Notes: a model not told the origin generated them from the sequence alone. Counted from the stretch's first letter, positions 23,115-32,458 are shown. The stretch: 64,000 nt of DNA from Psychrobacillus sp042945595 (GCF_042945595.1 NZ_CP168493.1:1860001-1924000), one strand, 5' to 3'. A program made the numbers and translations.

Positions 23115-24572
23115 ATGGGCAAAAATCTAATAAACAAGATTTCAATCCTTCTATTAATATTTGGATTCGTTGTACATACACCTACATTAGCAAAAGGAAA
23201 TTCCAGTGAAGATATAAAAAGGGCTGAAGAATCAATTGATAATGCGATCGATCTCGCTTCGAAAGGAAACCTTCTGGAAGCACAAAATGCTTATGATCAA
23301 TTTAATAAAACGTGGAGAGAGATTGAGGAAGGGATCAAAGCGGATTCAGTTCTGGCTTATCGAGATATTGAATCAAATATGGGAAAGGTAGTTTATGCTT
23401 TTACTTTAAAAAAACAGGACCAAGTTTTAGAGGCGCTACAGGGTTTAAAAGCTGTAAATGAAAAAATAGCTAATGGAGGGTATCCAAAAGAGGCTGGTTT
23501 TAAGAAAGAAGATATTTCTTTAGATGATTTTATTCTAATTCTTCAACAAACCAAAAAGGAAATAAGTGAAAAAAATCAAGATCTTGCCATTGATAGCATT
23601 AAGAAAGCGAGTAACAGCTGGTTAAGTGTAGAAGGAGTCGTTATTGCACAATCTGCTTCAATTTATAATGATACAGAAAGAGACTTAGTAACAATTCAAG
23701 CCATGCTTGTGGCGAATCCTCCTAATTATGAGCAAGCTAATAAAATTATTAACAACATGGTAGAATATTTAACTCCCTTAGCGAACAAATCGGATTACAC
23801 GTATTGGGATGCAGCTATGATTCTTATTCGTGAAGGTTTAGAAGCATTACTTGTGGTAATTGCTCTTATGTCCGTTGTGAAAAAATCAGGAGGGGCAAGA
23901 GGAAAAGGCTGGATTTGGTCTGGGGTACTAGGAGGTTTGGGAGTTAGCATTACTCTTGCTCTCATCGTTAAGTTCGTCATTTCATCCGGTGCATTTGGCA
24001 ATAACAATTTTCAAATTGCTGGATGGACTGGGGTCTTTGCCGCTGTCATGTTATTGTATATGAGTTATTGGCTTCATAGTCAATCGAATATAGCTGATTG
24101 GAATCGTTATATTCGTGAAAAAAGCCAAACAGCATTAACGACAGGAAAGCTCGTTTCGTTAGGTGTTCTTGCCTTTCTAGCTGTGTTTCGGGAAGGAACA
24201 GAAACGGTCTTGTTCTATATTGGAATGGCAAGTCAAATAAAGTTACAATCTCTATTGTTAGGTTTTCTAATAGGTGCAGTAATACTTGGAATTTTAGCCT
24301 ATTTGATGATATTCGTAGGGCTGAAATTACCTCTTCGACCATTCTTCATGGTCTCTAGTGTAATTGTTTTTTACCTGTGTGTTAAATTCACTGGTATGGG
24401 TATTCATAGCTTGCAATTAGCTGGATTGATTCCAACTACTAATGCTCCAAATATACCAAGTTTAAATTTTTTCGCTCTATATCCTTCATGGGAAAGTACC
24501 CTTCCTCAAATGATTTTAGTAATAGGGGCTGCATGTATCATTTTATTTAAACAAATCAAAGAAAAAAAGTAA
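23115..24572 (+). CDS. FTR1 family iron permease
   Basis: A 485-residue protein. A signal-like first helix is followed by an extracellular helical domain (about residues 30-225), then seven transmembrane helices. The two REGxE iron-binding motifs of the FTR1/EfeU family are present: IREGLEALLVV near residue 237 and FREGTETVLFY near residue 358. It should carry ferric iron (after oxidation of ferrous iron) into the cell. AGGAGA precedes the ATG, and two Fur boxes lie upstream. A lipoprotein gene follows by 44 bases and is probably in the same operon. Typical partners EfeO and EfeB are not seen nearby. Confidence 0.93.
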   Translation: MGKNLINKISILLLIFGFVVHTPTLAKGNSSEDIKRAEESIDNAIDLASKGNLLEAQNAYDQFNKTWREIEEGIKADSVLAYRDIESNMGKVVYAFTLKKQDQVLEALQGLKAVNEKIANGGYPKEAGFKKEDISLDDFILILQQTKKEISEKNQDLAIDSIKKASNSWLSVEGVVIAQSASIYNDTERDLVTIQAMLVANPPNYEQANKIINNMVEYLTPLANKSDYTYWDAAMILIREGLEALLVVIALMSVVKKSGGARGKGWIWSGVLGGLGVSITLALIVKFVISSGAFGNNNFQIAGWTGVFAAVMLLYMSYWLHSQSNIADWNRYIREKSQTALTTGKLVSLGVLAFLAVFREGTETVLFYIGMASQIKLQSLLLGFLIGAVILGILAYLMIFVGLKLPLRPFFMVSSVIVFYLCVKFTGMGIHSLQLAGLIPTTNAPNIPSLNFFALYPSWESTLPQMILVIGAACIILFKQIKEKK

Positions 24573-24616
24573 TTTAAACATACAACAATAGTTAAAAAAG
24601 AGAGTAGGCATTGATC

Positions 24617-24991
24617 ATGAAAAAGTTAACATCTACGATTTTAGCAATAGTTTTTGGAAGTGTATTAGTATTAACGGGATGTGGATCTAATAATAGTAAG
24701 GTATCAGAAGGTGTCAATAAAATGCTAGATACTACTGATCAATTATCAAAAGCAATTGATAGTGGTGACCAAGCAAAAGTGAAAGAAATTGGCCCAAATT
24801 TAGAAGATCAATGGAAAGTTTTTGAGGATGATGTAAAAAAAGATTACAAAGAAATTTATGGGGAAATTGAAAATTACCTAGACCCAACGATTGCGGGATC
24901 TGAAGCTCCTGAATTTGACAAGGAAGCATTAAAAACATTGAACGATCAACTTACTAATGCTTTAAAAGAATTATCTGACAAAACTAAATAA
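24617..24991 (+). CDS. Lipoprotein of the iron-uptake operon
   Basis: 124 residues from ATG 24617 (a TTG six bases upstream is also possible). The signal ends in a LTGC lipobox (Cys22). The mature part is acidic and helical, with EGVNKMLDTTDQLSKAIDSG and LEDQWKVFEDDVKKDY; the latter resembles the WrxIEEGIK type helices of the extracellular domain of the preceding permease. It likely assists iron binding at the membrane surface. A strong terminator follows. Confidence 0.75.
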   Translation: MKKLTSTILAIVFGSVLVLTGCGSNNSKVSEGVNKMLDTTDQLSKAIDSGDQAKVKEIGPNLEDQWKVFEDDVKKDYKEIYGEIENYLDPTIAGSEAPEFDKEALKTLNDQLTNALKELSDKTK

Positions 24992-25003
24992 ATTTTCATC
25001 TAT

Positions 25004-25045
25004 AAAAGTCGAATCCCTTTAGCCAAAGAGGGAATCGACTTTTTA
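25004..25045 (+). terminator. Rho-independent terminator of the iron operon
   Basis: AAAAGTCGAATCCCTTT and AGAGGGAATCGACTTTTT form a 15-bp stem around a short loop. Confidence 0.85.
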
Positions 25046-25249
25046 TGTTTGACTTTTTTTACAACTATTAAGGTTTCTCTAGTTTAAGAAAACTGAACAC
25101 TAGGTAAATCTGGATTTATGGTTGTATTGAATCCAGTTTGATGAATGTTAATTTAAGAATACAAAGTGTTAATGGAAAACTATTATATTCGGTACATGGC
25201 ATTGCGAAATTATTAAGGAACTTTTCTTATGAAAGACAAATCTTAATGA

Positions 25250-25402
25250 ATAGAAGATGGAATCATTTACATTGCCTGTTTTTCTCAATTTTACTTGAAA
25301 GATCGTTCGTATATTATCATGGAAGTTCATACTATTCCGATAAATAAAATGTACCACCATGACGAGCACCAAGTTTTATTCACCTACAACCATCTTCAAT
25401 AA
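25250..25402 (+). pseudogene. Short coding-like fragment, unrecognised
   Basis: 50 open codons without a start, reading IYIACFSQFYLKDRSYIIM and PINKMYHHDEHQVLFTYNHL before TAA. Overlapping frames in the same bases fit less well. It seems the tail of a lost gene. Confidence 0.3.
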
Positions 25403-25516
25403 AAGAACAGCATAGTTGTAGGTGAAAGGATTTGAATTCTAAATACTAATAAACAACAACATGACGAGTTGTACAATTGTGTGAAATAGAGGTACTAATC
25501 GGATTCTATCTTAATT

Positions 25517-25693
25517 TTATATTAAAAATAGAGTTGCGATTAAGAAGAAAGGAATAAATTCTCTTCTAAAGCGATTTCTTATAAACATTCCTCTTCCTGG
25601 GACAAATCCATCAATCATTCCGATGCGTCTTCTACCTCTTCTATCTCTCACCATTACCCGGCGGCCCATATTTCTCATAACAAACGGTTCCAT
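25517..25693 (-). CDS. Small basic protein with hydrophobic tail
   Basis: 58 residues, starting at ATG 25693 behind AGGAGGGAT. The sequence MEPFVMRNMGRRVMVRDRRG, then RRRIGMIDGFVPGRGMFIR, is highly basic, and FIPFFLIATLFLI ends the chain as a short hydrophobic stretch. It has the look of a small spore-associated protein, and a YjcZ-type gene lies 200 bases upstream on the same strand. I know no named family. Confidence 0.55.
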   Translation of the reverse strand: MEPFVMRNMGRRVMVRDRRGRRRIGMIDGFVPGRGMFIRNRFRREFIPFFLIATLFLI

Positions 25694-25889
25694 AATATCC
25701 CTCCTTTCTGAAGTTAGGGTATTCTTTGAATTTATTCTATACAATCCAACATATTTTTCTTATATCTTTCTCGAAGCAAATTTTCCATAATAAAGGGCAG
25801 ATTGCTTGAACCTGCCCATTATCCTTATTATTCGTGGTGTTAATACTTAATGAAGTGGAAAATATCAAATATTATTCACCACATAGAGA

Positions 25890-26018
25890 TTAGTAACTAC
25901 TCATAAAAGAAGCGCCTACGATGATAAGGAGAATAAACAATACGACAATCAATGCAAAGTTTGAGTTCATGTGACTACCGCCTCCACTATAGTTTCCATC
26001 ATATGATCCATCACTCAT
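25890..26018 (-). CDS. YjcZ family sporulation micro-protein
   Basis: 42 residues from ATG 26018 behind GTAGGAGGTG. A Gly/Ser-rich head (MSDGSYDGNYSGGGS) precedes FALIVVLFILLIIVGASF. The tail differs from that of the copy at 20500-20619 in only two or three places, so these are paralogues on opposite strands. The 298 bases before the next feature show nothing. Confidence 0.85.
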   Translation of the reverse strand: MSDGSYDGNYSGGGSHMNSNFALIVVLFILLIIVGASFMSSY

Positions 26019-26316
26019 ATATTTTCACCTCCTACATTAAGATTAAGGATTATTAGAATACATCCTTAAAAATATATTATGTCAAAAATATGAATTGACT
26101 TGGACTATTTTGGTAGTATTACTAGAGTCGAAATAATATTATGAAGTATTAGAACATTCGAAATTTTCAAAGGTCTAAAAGACTTTATTCAAATAGTAAT
26201 AAAGAACATCAAAGTTATAAACATTATGTATTAAAAAGTCATGATGTTTACATAGAAGTAATAGATTGATGAAGCGTAATTTATCTAAAACACGGATTCT
26301 ATTTAATAGAAAGTAG

Positions 26317-26650
26317 GTGTCTTTTAAAAAAAAACAGTTATTGTTAATGTTTCCTTCTTACTTGATTTAGATGAGGATGAGATGCAAAAAGATTTTGGAT
26401 TGCTAGAAAAAATAACAAATAAGATAAGTAATGACCAATTAATTGAAGTAGAAACAGATGAGGTTAAGATAAAATGGGAAGGAACATCTACAGTAATTCT
26501 AGACCCAAATTCAATAAATTGTGGTAAATGCTCAAATTGTGGTGGTTGAGTAATTGATAGAGAAAGAGAAGAACCAATAACAGAGTTATGTAATGGTGCG
26601 AATTATGATGGAAAAATATTATGTGATGTATGCTTACCAACGAATCATAG
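26317..26650 (+). pseudogene. Broken CxxC protein gene
   Basis: GTG at 26317 leads into an A9 tract after which the sense is in another frame: VIVNVSFLLDLDEDEMQKDF, LLEKITNKIS, then KWEGTSTVILDPNSIN, CGKCSNCGG, TGA, VIDREREEPITELCNGANYD, ILCDVCLPTNHR, TAA. The TGA stands where a tryptophan would fit. CxxC, CxxC and CxxC motifs suggest a zinc-ribbon. Both a frameshift and a stop make it inactive. Confidence 0.55.
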
Positions 26651-27010
26651 ATAGGCATTTTAAAGGGAAATGGAAAGACAACTCCAACTTAGGGGAGTGG
26701 TCTAAATCTAAAATTGATATATACACTTTTTGTTCAAAATTAACTTTGTGCAAAGTGGTATTACGGTGAATCGTCTCATAAGTAAATAAGGTTTTTTAAT
26801 TATTCTTAAAGATCATAAATTTGATTGTTTAATTTATACTCTCATTTCTTAGGGAGTAAATAATTACATTTAAATATGTAAATAAAAATTATGATGATGA
26901 TTCTAAAAAAAATGGAATAACTTTGAAAAGTAATAAAGCATTTTAGTTAAAATTGTATAGAATAGTTACTGTTAATATAAAAGCGAAACCCAATCAAAGC
27001 AGTATTTGTT

Positions 27011-27057
27011 AAAGAAGTATCAAAGAACAACTAAACGTCTTTGATACTTCTTTTTTT
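27011..27057 (+). terminator. Terminator-like hairpin
   Basis: AAAGAAGTATCAAAGA and TCTTTGATACTTCTTTTTTT form a perfect 16-bp stem with an 11-base loop and T run. The rest of 26651-27165 shows no gene. Confidence 0.75.
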
Positions 27058-27165
27058 CAATTTTTTATAAAGGGTTTACTGTAATATCATTAATTATGGC
27101 ATAAAAAGATTTTGGTTCTTCATGAGATACAATAGGAAGCTTGCAAAGGGTTTATTGCTTACCTT

Positions 27166-28356
27166 TTATGCAGATTTCTTTAGTTTTTGATCTAAACGAT
27201 GACTAAAGAAAGTTAGCAGACTGGCAAAGACTGCGACTATACCACCAACCCATGTTACATTCATTAAAATCCCTTGATGGTAAACAATTCCGCCTAATGC
27301 AGAACCAAAAGCGATACCTACATTGCTTGCCACTGGCATTAGTGAAGCAGCTAGACCTGTTGCTTTTGGCTGATAAATTCCGGCGAGGTCTATTAAATAA
27401 AGCTGAGTAGATGTTGTTAAGAGGATGGCCATTAACGACATCAAGCCAATGTTTACCAACCCTAAAATAAAATGATTTGAAGTCCAAAATATACTTGTCA
27501 AAACAACTGCCTGCATGAGAAAAACAAACCGAAGGCGACCGATTGCATTGTGGCTAGCAATTTTACCGGCGAGGATGTTGCTGAAAATCGAGATAAATCC
27601 GTAACCAAATAAGATTAAACTAATTGAATGATTTGGTACTTCCATTCCCTTCAAAATAGGAACCAGGTACGTAAAGACGGTATAAGTTGCGCCAAATCCG
27701 AGAGCTGGAATGAAAAAAGCCATCAAAATTCTTGGATTGGTCATTAAAGAGAATTGATCCCGTATCGAACTGCGTATTTGGCTGAGTCTATTAGGCAAGA
27801 CGAAAAAAGATGCCAAAAACGCCAATCCTCCTAGGAGAGTAGTTAACATGAAAGTTGCATTCCAGCCGTACGAATCGGCAATGACAACTCCAATTGGCAC
27901 TCCAACGACATTTGCAAGAGTGAAACCACCGAATACGAATGATATAGCAAGTCCGCGTTTTTTAATCGGCATGGTTTCACTTGCAACTATCATGGCTAGA
28001 GAGATTAATACTCCTGTTACAATCGCTGTCATAATCCGTAGTGCAAGTAGCGTGATGTAGCTTGTCGAGATTATGCACAACGCATTCAGGACGATGAAAG
28101 AACCTATCAAAAACAACATCCATTTACGTTTCGGAAAATGACTTGTTGCTGACATCACTAGTGGAGTGGCGATGGCAAACGTAATTGCAAACGCAGAAAC
28201 AAGTGTGCCTGCTTTTGCGTTTGTCATTTGAAGGCTCGAGGAAATATCGGTTAAGATTCCGACAATAACAAATTCGCTTGTCCCGAGAACAAATGTTAAT
28301 AAAGTGAGTGTTAAGATGAGCAACCAATGTCGCTTGGATAACTTTGTGGAGTGCAT
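27166..28356 (-). CDS. MFS transporter, AraJ/YdhP-type (DHA1) exporter
   Basis: A 396-residue major facilitator with 12 predicted helices. The opening LTFVLGTSEFVIVGILTDIS is typical of the DHA1 AraJ/PbuE-like group (GT-EF-VxG-L), which exports sugars, purines or drugs. Motif A-like GFIS loop is weak. ATG 28356 is behind AAGAGGT. It stands alone between non-coding stretches, so its substrate cannot be guessed from neighbours. Confidence 0.88.
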   Translation of the reverse strand: MHSTKLSKRHWLLILTLTLLTFVLGTSEFVIVGILTDISSSLQMTNAKAGTLVSAFAITFAIATPLVMSATSHFPKRKWMLFLIGSFIVLNALCIISTSYITLLALRIMTAIVTGVLISLAMIVASETMPIKKRGLAISFVFGGFTLANVVGVPIGVVIADSYGWNATFMLTTLLGGLAFLASFFVLPNRLSQIRSSIRDQFSLMTNPRILMAFFIPALGFGATYTVFTYLVPILKGMEVPNHSISLILFGYGFISIFSNILAGKIASHNAIGRLRFVFLMQAVVLTSIFWTSNHFILGLVNIGLMSLMAILLTTSTQLYLIDLAGIYQPKATGLAASLMPVASNVGIAFGSALGGIVYHQGILMNVTWVGGIVAVFASLLTFFSHRLDQKLKKSA

Positions 28357-28811
28357 AAATACCTCTTTTCTTAGATGATTGTATATGTGTCAGATAGTAG
28401 ATACACTACCTATACATCTTACCATAAAATATTTTTGCGAGAAAAACCCTTTCATATCAAATAGAGGTTAATGGGATACCAGGATTGACAATGCAAAGGG
28501 AGTTAGCAGAATACTATTTAAGAAAGCACATTTCTGTTGATATTGCTATAAGTAGTTGGGATCGGAGTTAAAACAATTGCTTTTCTACAAAATTGTTATT
28601 TTCACAGTTTGGAATAAGTACGGTTATTTCAGTTTCTACACTGTTCTCTCTTTCGGCTTTTTTTCAGCTGATCAAGTGTGGGAACCTCCATTTTCGAGAA
28701 GCAAAAAGAAAAAGTAAATAACTTACGACGGAAATGTCACAATGAAATAATCTAAAATTGGAAGAAAAGCACTCGTCTGCTTAATACATAAATAGAATAA
28801 ATTGGATTAGT

Positions 28812-28894
28812 TGGAACACCGTGTGCAGTGAAATTTGCACGGACAGTGTGAAGAGTGGGAAAAGCTAGCGATAACTTCAAAAAGTTACCTATCT
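28812..28894 (+). mobile_element. Group II intron, 3' fragment (domains V-VI)
   Basis: GAACACCGTGTGCAGTGAAA followed by TTTGCACGGACAGTGTG has the shape of a domain V hairpin with a GTGAAA loop, and AAAGCTAGCGATAACTTCAA then AAAGTTACCTATCT is like the common end of bacterial group II introns. It is a different intron type from those at 8877 and 19703. Nothing upstream in 28357-28811 looks like the rest of it. Confidence 0.6.
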
Positions 28895-28984
28895 GAATGA
28901 ATAACAGGCAGCAATACTGTCATTTGAATGATGCTTTAATCAAGGCAAGACATTGAAACCCATTTTGGAAGTTTCACTTAGAAA

Positions 28985-29017
28985 AAGCAAGCTATCAAAA
29001 AGTAGCTTGCTTGTTTT
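28985..29017 (-). terminator. Bidirectional terminator
   Basis: AAGCAAGCTAT and AGTAGCTTGCTT with T runs on both sides; it would end the DUF2798 gene on the minus strand. Confidence 0.7.
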
Positions 29018-29499
29018 TACACGTTTAATTCTGGCTTTTGTGTTTTGGGTTTAATATATTTAGCTAATAACTTTCGTGAGATTGGTCCAACAATTATTAA
29101 CTGCGATGGAAGCGCCACGATAAAGTTTAGACCAACTGTTTTAAGGTAAGCTGTGAAAATTGAACCTTCAATTCCTGTCATTAAAGCCGCTAAAATAATT
29201 CCGTATACTGACATAATAAGTACCATTATTGGGACCATACAAAAAGCAAACGCCACAATTAAGTTGATTTCTTTCGATTTATCATAAGGTAGAGATACTG
29301 CAAATTTATGAGCTTTCGGTTCAACGAACGACTCTGCGATAAAAGCGACGATAAATGTTATGACAAATTGAATCATTGCACTCCCTACTGTAAACGATGA
29401 AAATCCATGTAAAGCTGTGTTGTAAACTGACATAATAAGAACCATCCCAAAACACATAAATAGTCCGAAAATAATACCTTCTTTTTTATTACTAGGCAA
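29017..29499 (-). CDS. DUF2798 membrane protein
   Basis: A 160-residue protein of two like halves, each with two transmembrane helices: MCFGMVLIMSVYNTALHG and FCMVPIMVLIMSVYGIIL show the repeated GMVLIMSVYN theme of DUF2798. TTG start 29499 behind AAAGGATG. Function is unknown. It stands alone. Confidence 0.8.
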   Translation of the reverse strand: MPSNKKEGIIFGLFMCFGMVLIMSVYNTALHGFSSFTVGSAMIQFVITFIVAFIAESFVEPKAHKFAVSLPYDKSKEINLIVAFAFCMVPIMVLIMSVYGIILAALMTGIEGSIFTAYLKTVGLNFIVALPSQLIIVGPISRKLLAKYIKPKTQKPELNV

Positions 29500-29822
29500 A
29501 TAAAAACATCCTTTCTTATAGAGAATAAATGTAATTATATATGCCTAGAATATTTTACATAAGTGACGTTTTTGTGTATTTTTTTAGGGAATGTTAAATA
29601 ACACTGTTGTTTTGTACTGTGAAATAGAGTTAAACAATTTGCTATAAGTTGGAATTATTTCAGTGAAGAAAACGATGAAGTAGTGGTACTAGAGAATGTT
29701 CAAATTATGCAGGGGGAACCTGTTAATATAGGACTTGTATGGTACAGACATAGACAGATCTTTTAAAAAATTGAATCTGCAACCAGGAAAAACCATGAAT
29801 TTGATGGGAAGTTCGTTAAGCA

Positions 29823-30010
29823 GATAATTTCAATAACAATAAGCCGTTTATCATTTTGGATATGTCTAAGATGTTAAACGGATTATCTCATTATTTACCA
29901 AACGAGCTCGTTATGACTAAATTGAAGTATCCTGAATACATAAATAGTCATGAGTTGGGAATTTTAATCAGTGAAACATTCGAGAGGAGTTTTACAAATT
30001 GGAAAAAATA
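29823..30010 (+). pseudogene. Tail of a lost gene, overlapping ipdC start
   Basis: 62 open codons without a start: KPFIILDMSKMLNGLSHYL, PNELVMTKLKYPEYINSHEL, ILISETFERSFTNWKK, TAA. The last four codons overlap the start of the decarboxylase gene in another frame. No family recognised. The bases before (29500-29822) are non-coding or too worn to read. Confidence 0.4.
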
Positions 30011-31663
30011 ACATTAGGCAATTTTTTATGTCGTTGTCTAAGCCAGGCTGGGATTAAAGAGGTTTTTGGCGTAGCTGGAGATTACAATTTTACTATTTTG
30101 GATGAATTTGAAAAACATCCTGAGATTACCTTTATAGGCAATAGGAATGAATTAAATGCCGGTTATTCCGCCGATGGATATGCGCGTTTGAAAGGAATCG
30201 CCGCACTAGTTACTACGTTCGGTGTTGGCGAACTTAGTGCCTGTAACGCTTTTGCTGGATCAAACTGCGAAAATGTCCCTGTTGTGCATATCGTTGGCGC
30301 GCCGCCAACTCCTGACCAAAAAGGACATAAGTTTATGCACCACTCTCTGATGGATGGAAATTTCAAGACGTTTCAACAGGTATACGAACCAATTTCCGCA
30401 TATACAACCGCAATTACACCCGAAAACGCGTTGGATGAAATCCCGAAAGCCTTAAACATCGCGCAAACAAAAAAGAAGCCTGTATATATAATGATTGCGA
30501 ATGATTTGCTGTCTAAGGAAATTGTCGTAAGCACTGTGGAATTGACTGCCGCAGTTTCTAGCCAGACGTCTTTACAGCAAGCGGTAGCACATGCTAAACA
30601 ACTACTGGATCAAAGTAATAATACAGTCCTGCTGGCAGACGTCAAGGTCATACGGTTTCATCTGGAAAAGCCAGTGCAACAATTGGTAGAAACAATGAAT
30701 ATCCCTGTTGCCTCTACTGTTTACGGAAAAGGGTCGTTTGATGAAACACATCCCAATTATATCGGCGTTTACGTTGGCAGTTGCGGAGAGGAATCTGTTC
30801 GAAATACAGTAGAAAATGCACAATGCGTAATTGCGGTAGGGTTGGTTTGGGCTGACACCAATACGGCAAACTTTACGGCCAAAGTGGAATTCACGAAGAC
30901 CATTCAAATTCAGCCGAACAGCGTAATAATCGGGGAGGCAATGTACCAGGATATACTGGCAGCTGATATGATAAACTCGCTTATTCTGTTGAATGCCAAA
31001 CAAAGCGACCCTGTTAACCAAGCCATATTTCCTTATAGCCAGACACAGGGACAGCCTAACGACGCGTTAGTGGCAGCAAACTATTATCCAATGTTTCAAC
31101 AGTTTATCAAGGACAACGATGTGATTATTGTGGAAACCGGCACCTTGCACGACGGGTTTTCGCAGGTAAGGCTCCGAAAAAATGTAACGTATGTCACACA
31201 GGGCGGCTGGCAATCTATCGGATACGCAACCCCGGCAGCTTTTGGCGCCTGTGTCGCCGCACCAGACCGGAGGGTTCTGCTATTTACAGGAGACGGTTCC
31301 CTCCAATTGACCGCACAGGAAATCAGTTCCATGTTAGAACACAATTGCAAGCCAATCCTCTTTATTTTAAACAATGGACAATATGTTGTTGAAAAATATC
31401 TAAACGTAAACACCATGAACCAGAGATACAACGTCATTCCAAAATGGGATTATACAAAGTTGCCAGCGATATTTGGAGGGGACGCCTTTACAGCTACCGT
31501 TAAGACAGTCGAAGAGTTAGAGCGAGCTATGAAACAAGCGGAAAAGGAATGCCACAACCAGCTTTGCATCATTGAGATCATCCCAGGAAACCCCTTGGAC
31601 GCGCCGCAGTATTTGGTGGAATCAAGAAAAATACTTGAATCGCAGAAAATGAATCAATACTAG
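29999..31663 (+). CDS. ipdC: Alpha-keto acid decarboxylase (indolepyruvate/pyruvate decarboxylase family)
   Basis: A 554-residue thiamine-diphosphate enzyme, TTG start 12 bases after GAGAGGAG. N-terminal PYR domain has VFGVAGDYNF and the catalytic glutamate in NRNELNAGYSADGYAR; HHSL near residue 116 supplies the histidines seen in pyruvate decarboxylases; the C-terminal PP domain has GDGSLQLTAQEISSMLEHN and NNGQYVVEKYLN, the Mg/ThDP site. Full length for the family. It converts a 2-keto acid to an aldehyde and CO2; indolepyruvate, phenylpyruvate, pyruvate or branched-chain keto acids are possible. Its base composition is visibly richer in GC than its neighbours and it is flanked by gene fragments, which suggests transfer. 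The gene symbol is given at family level. Confidence 0.85.
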   Translation: MEKITLGNFLCRCLSQAGIKEVFGVAGDYNFTILDEFEKHPEITFIGNRNELNAGYSADGYARLKGIAALVTTFGVGELSACNAFAGSNCENVPVVHIVGAPPTPDQKGHKFMHHSLMDGNFKTFQQVYEPISAYTTAITPENALDEIPKALNIAQTKKKPVYIMIANDLLSKEIVVSTVELTAAVSSQTSLQQAVAHAKQLLDQSNNTVLLADVKVIRFHLEKPVQQLVETMNIPVASTVYGKGSFDETHPNYIGVYVGSCGEESVRNTVENAQCVIAVGLVWADTNTANFTAKVEFTKTIQIQPNSVIIGEAMYQDILAADMINSLILLNAKQSDPVNQAIFPYSQTQGQPNDALVAANYYPMFQQFIKDNDVIIVETGTLHDGFSQVRLRKNVTYVTQGGWQSIGYATPAAFGACVAAPDRRVLLFTGDGSLQLTAQEISSMLEHNCKPILFILNNGQYVVEKYLNVNTMNQRYNVIPKWDYTKLPAIFGGDAFTATVKTVEELERAMKQAEKECHNQLCIIEIIPGNPLDAPQYLVESRKILESQKMNQY

Positions 31664-31664
31664 C

Positions 31665-31802
31665 CGTGTGATTCGTGAAGCAATGCACGGTGACAATATC
31701 GCCTATTTCAAAAAGGCCTTACGTATTCGAGGTTTGGAAGTAGGAATTATGAGACCACTATTTTTGAGACTGGGTCGGGATCACTTTCAGAAGATTTCCT
31801 AG
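31665..31802 (+). pseudogene. DapA-like C-terminal fragment
   Basis: 45 codons (RVIREAMHGDNIAYFKKALR, then GLEVGIMRPLFLRLG and a stop) resemble the last helices of dihydrodipicolinate synthase/N-acetylneuraminate lyase family proteins. It starts directly after the ipdC stop and has no start of its own. Confidence 0.35.
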
Positions 31803-31916
31803 CCTTGCAAGTGTATGCGCTACCTTAAAACTCTTTTTGTATGTCTTCTTTTTATCCTAGAATGCTTGAACCTGAATTTCACCTTTTGCTACATCCAGAC
31901 CTATCACTGGATTCAT
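31796..31916 (-). pseudogene. IS110-family transposase, N-terminal fragment
   Basis: From ATG 31916 on the minus strand: MNPVIGLDVAKGEIQVQAF, an in-frame stop, DKKKTYKKSFKVAHTLA. VIGLDVAKGE is the first RuvC-like strand of IS110 transposases. The rest is missing. Not from the same type as the complete element at 16989. Confidence 0.6.
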
Positions 31917-32014
31917 CTAATATCATCTCCTAAAGTATATTTACCGGTACCCTTAATCCTCCTTGTAGTATCATAGCTTCGCTTTTTATTCGAGACCATT
32001 GCCCCAACCAGCTT

Positions 32015-32116
32015 TCAACTATGAATAGCATGATTTTCTTTTGCGGATAATTTCTCTAAATAAATTTCCGTTGTTTCTAACCGGTCATGTCCAGACGATC
32101 TCATAATGTCGTAATT
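32015..32116 (-). pseudogene. Tyrosine recombinase, C-terminal fragment
   Basis: 34 codons on the minus strand: NYDIMRSSGHDRLETTEIYL then EKLSAKENHAIHS and TGA. GHDRLETTEIYLE fits the last conserved part (G-H-x3-TTxIY, with the tyrosine) of phage-integrase family recombinases. The remainder is lost. Confidence 0.45.
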
Positions 32117-32141
32117 AACGCACCTAAATAGAATTATCTAT

Positions 32142-32186
32142 AACGCCAGAAACCATTGATGTATAAGGGTTTCTGGCGTATTTTTT
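32142..32186 (+). terminator. Rho-independent terminator-like hairpin
   Basis: ACGCCAGAAACC and GGTTTCTGGCGT, a perfect 12-bp stem, followed by a T7 run. Confidence 0.75.
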
Positions 32187-32330
32187 TACCTAATCAAGTT
32201 ATGTGAAGAAGGATTTACGCAAAAAGGGTTGAAAATCGAGCTAAGATGAAGGGATAAATGAAGATAAAGCTGTTTTCGAACGAGTTTAGCCTGAATAATA
32301 GAGTTTTGAGGAAACTGATGAAATAAATAT

Positions 32331-32408
32331 GAGCGTTGATTATGGAAGGGATTAACGCTCTTTTTGTTGAATTGATTAAACTAAAGCGGCAGTATTTTTT
32401 GAATAAAG
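32331..32408 (+). repeat. Palindromic repeat, copy 23 (right part with terminator hairpin)
   Basis: GAGCGTT...AACGCTC with a T5 run (32331-32365), then ATTAAACTAAAGCGGCAG and TATTTTTTGAATAAAG. The right arm matches those of the main array 12 kb away. Confidence 0.65.
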
Positions 32409-32458
32409 TAAAACTAAAAAATGGTATATTTCATTTCAATTTAAAAGGGGGATATTTG

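Noticed and set aside
22952..23137. Minus-strand frame over the Fur-box region
   Set aside because: It overlaps the regulatory region and start of the FTR1 gene and has no ribosome site.
31665..32186. Active integron integrase for the array
   Set aside because: The tyrosine-recombinase trace is a 34-codon C-terminal scrap 12 kb away; it lacks the rest of the enzyme and nothing ties it to IntI.
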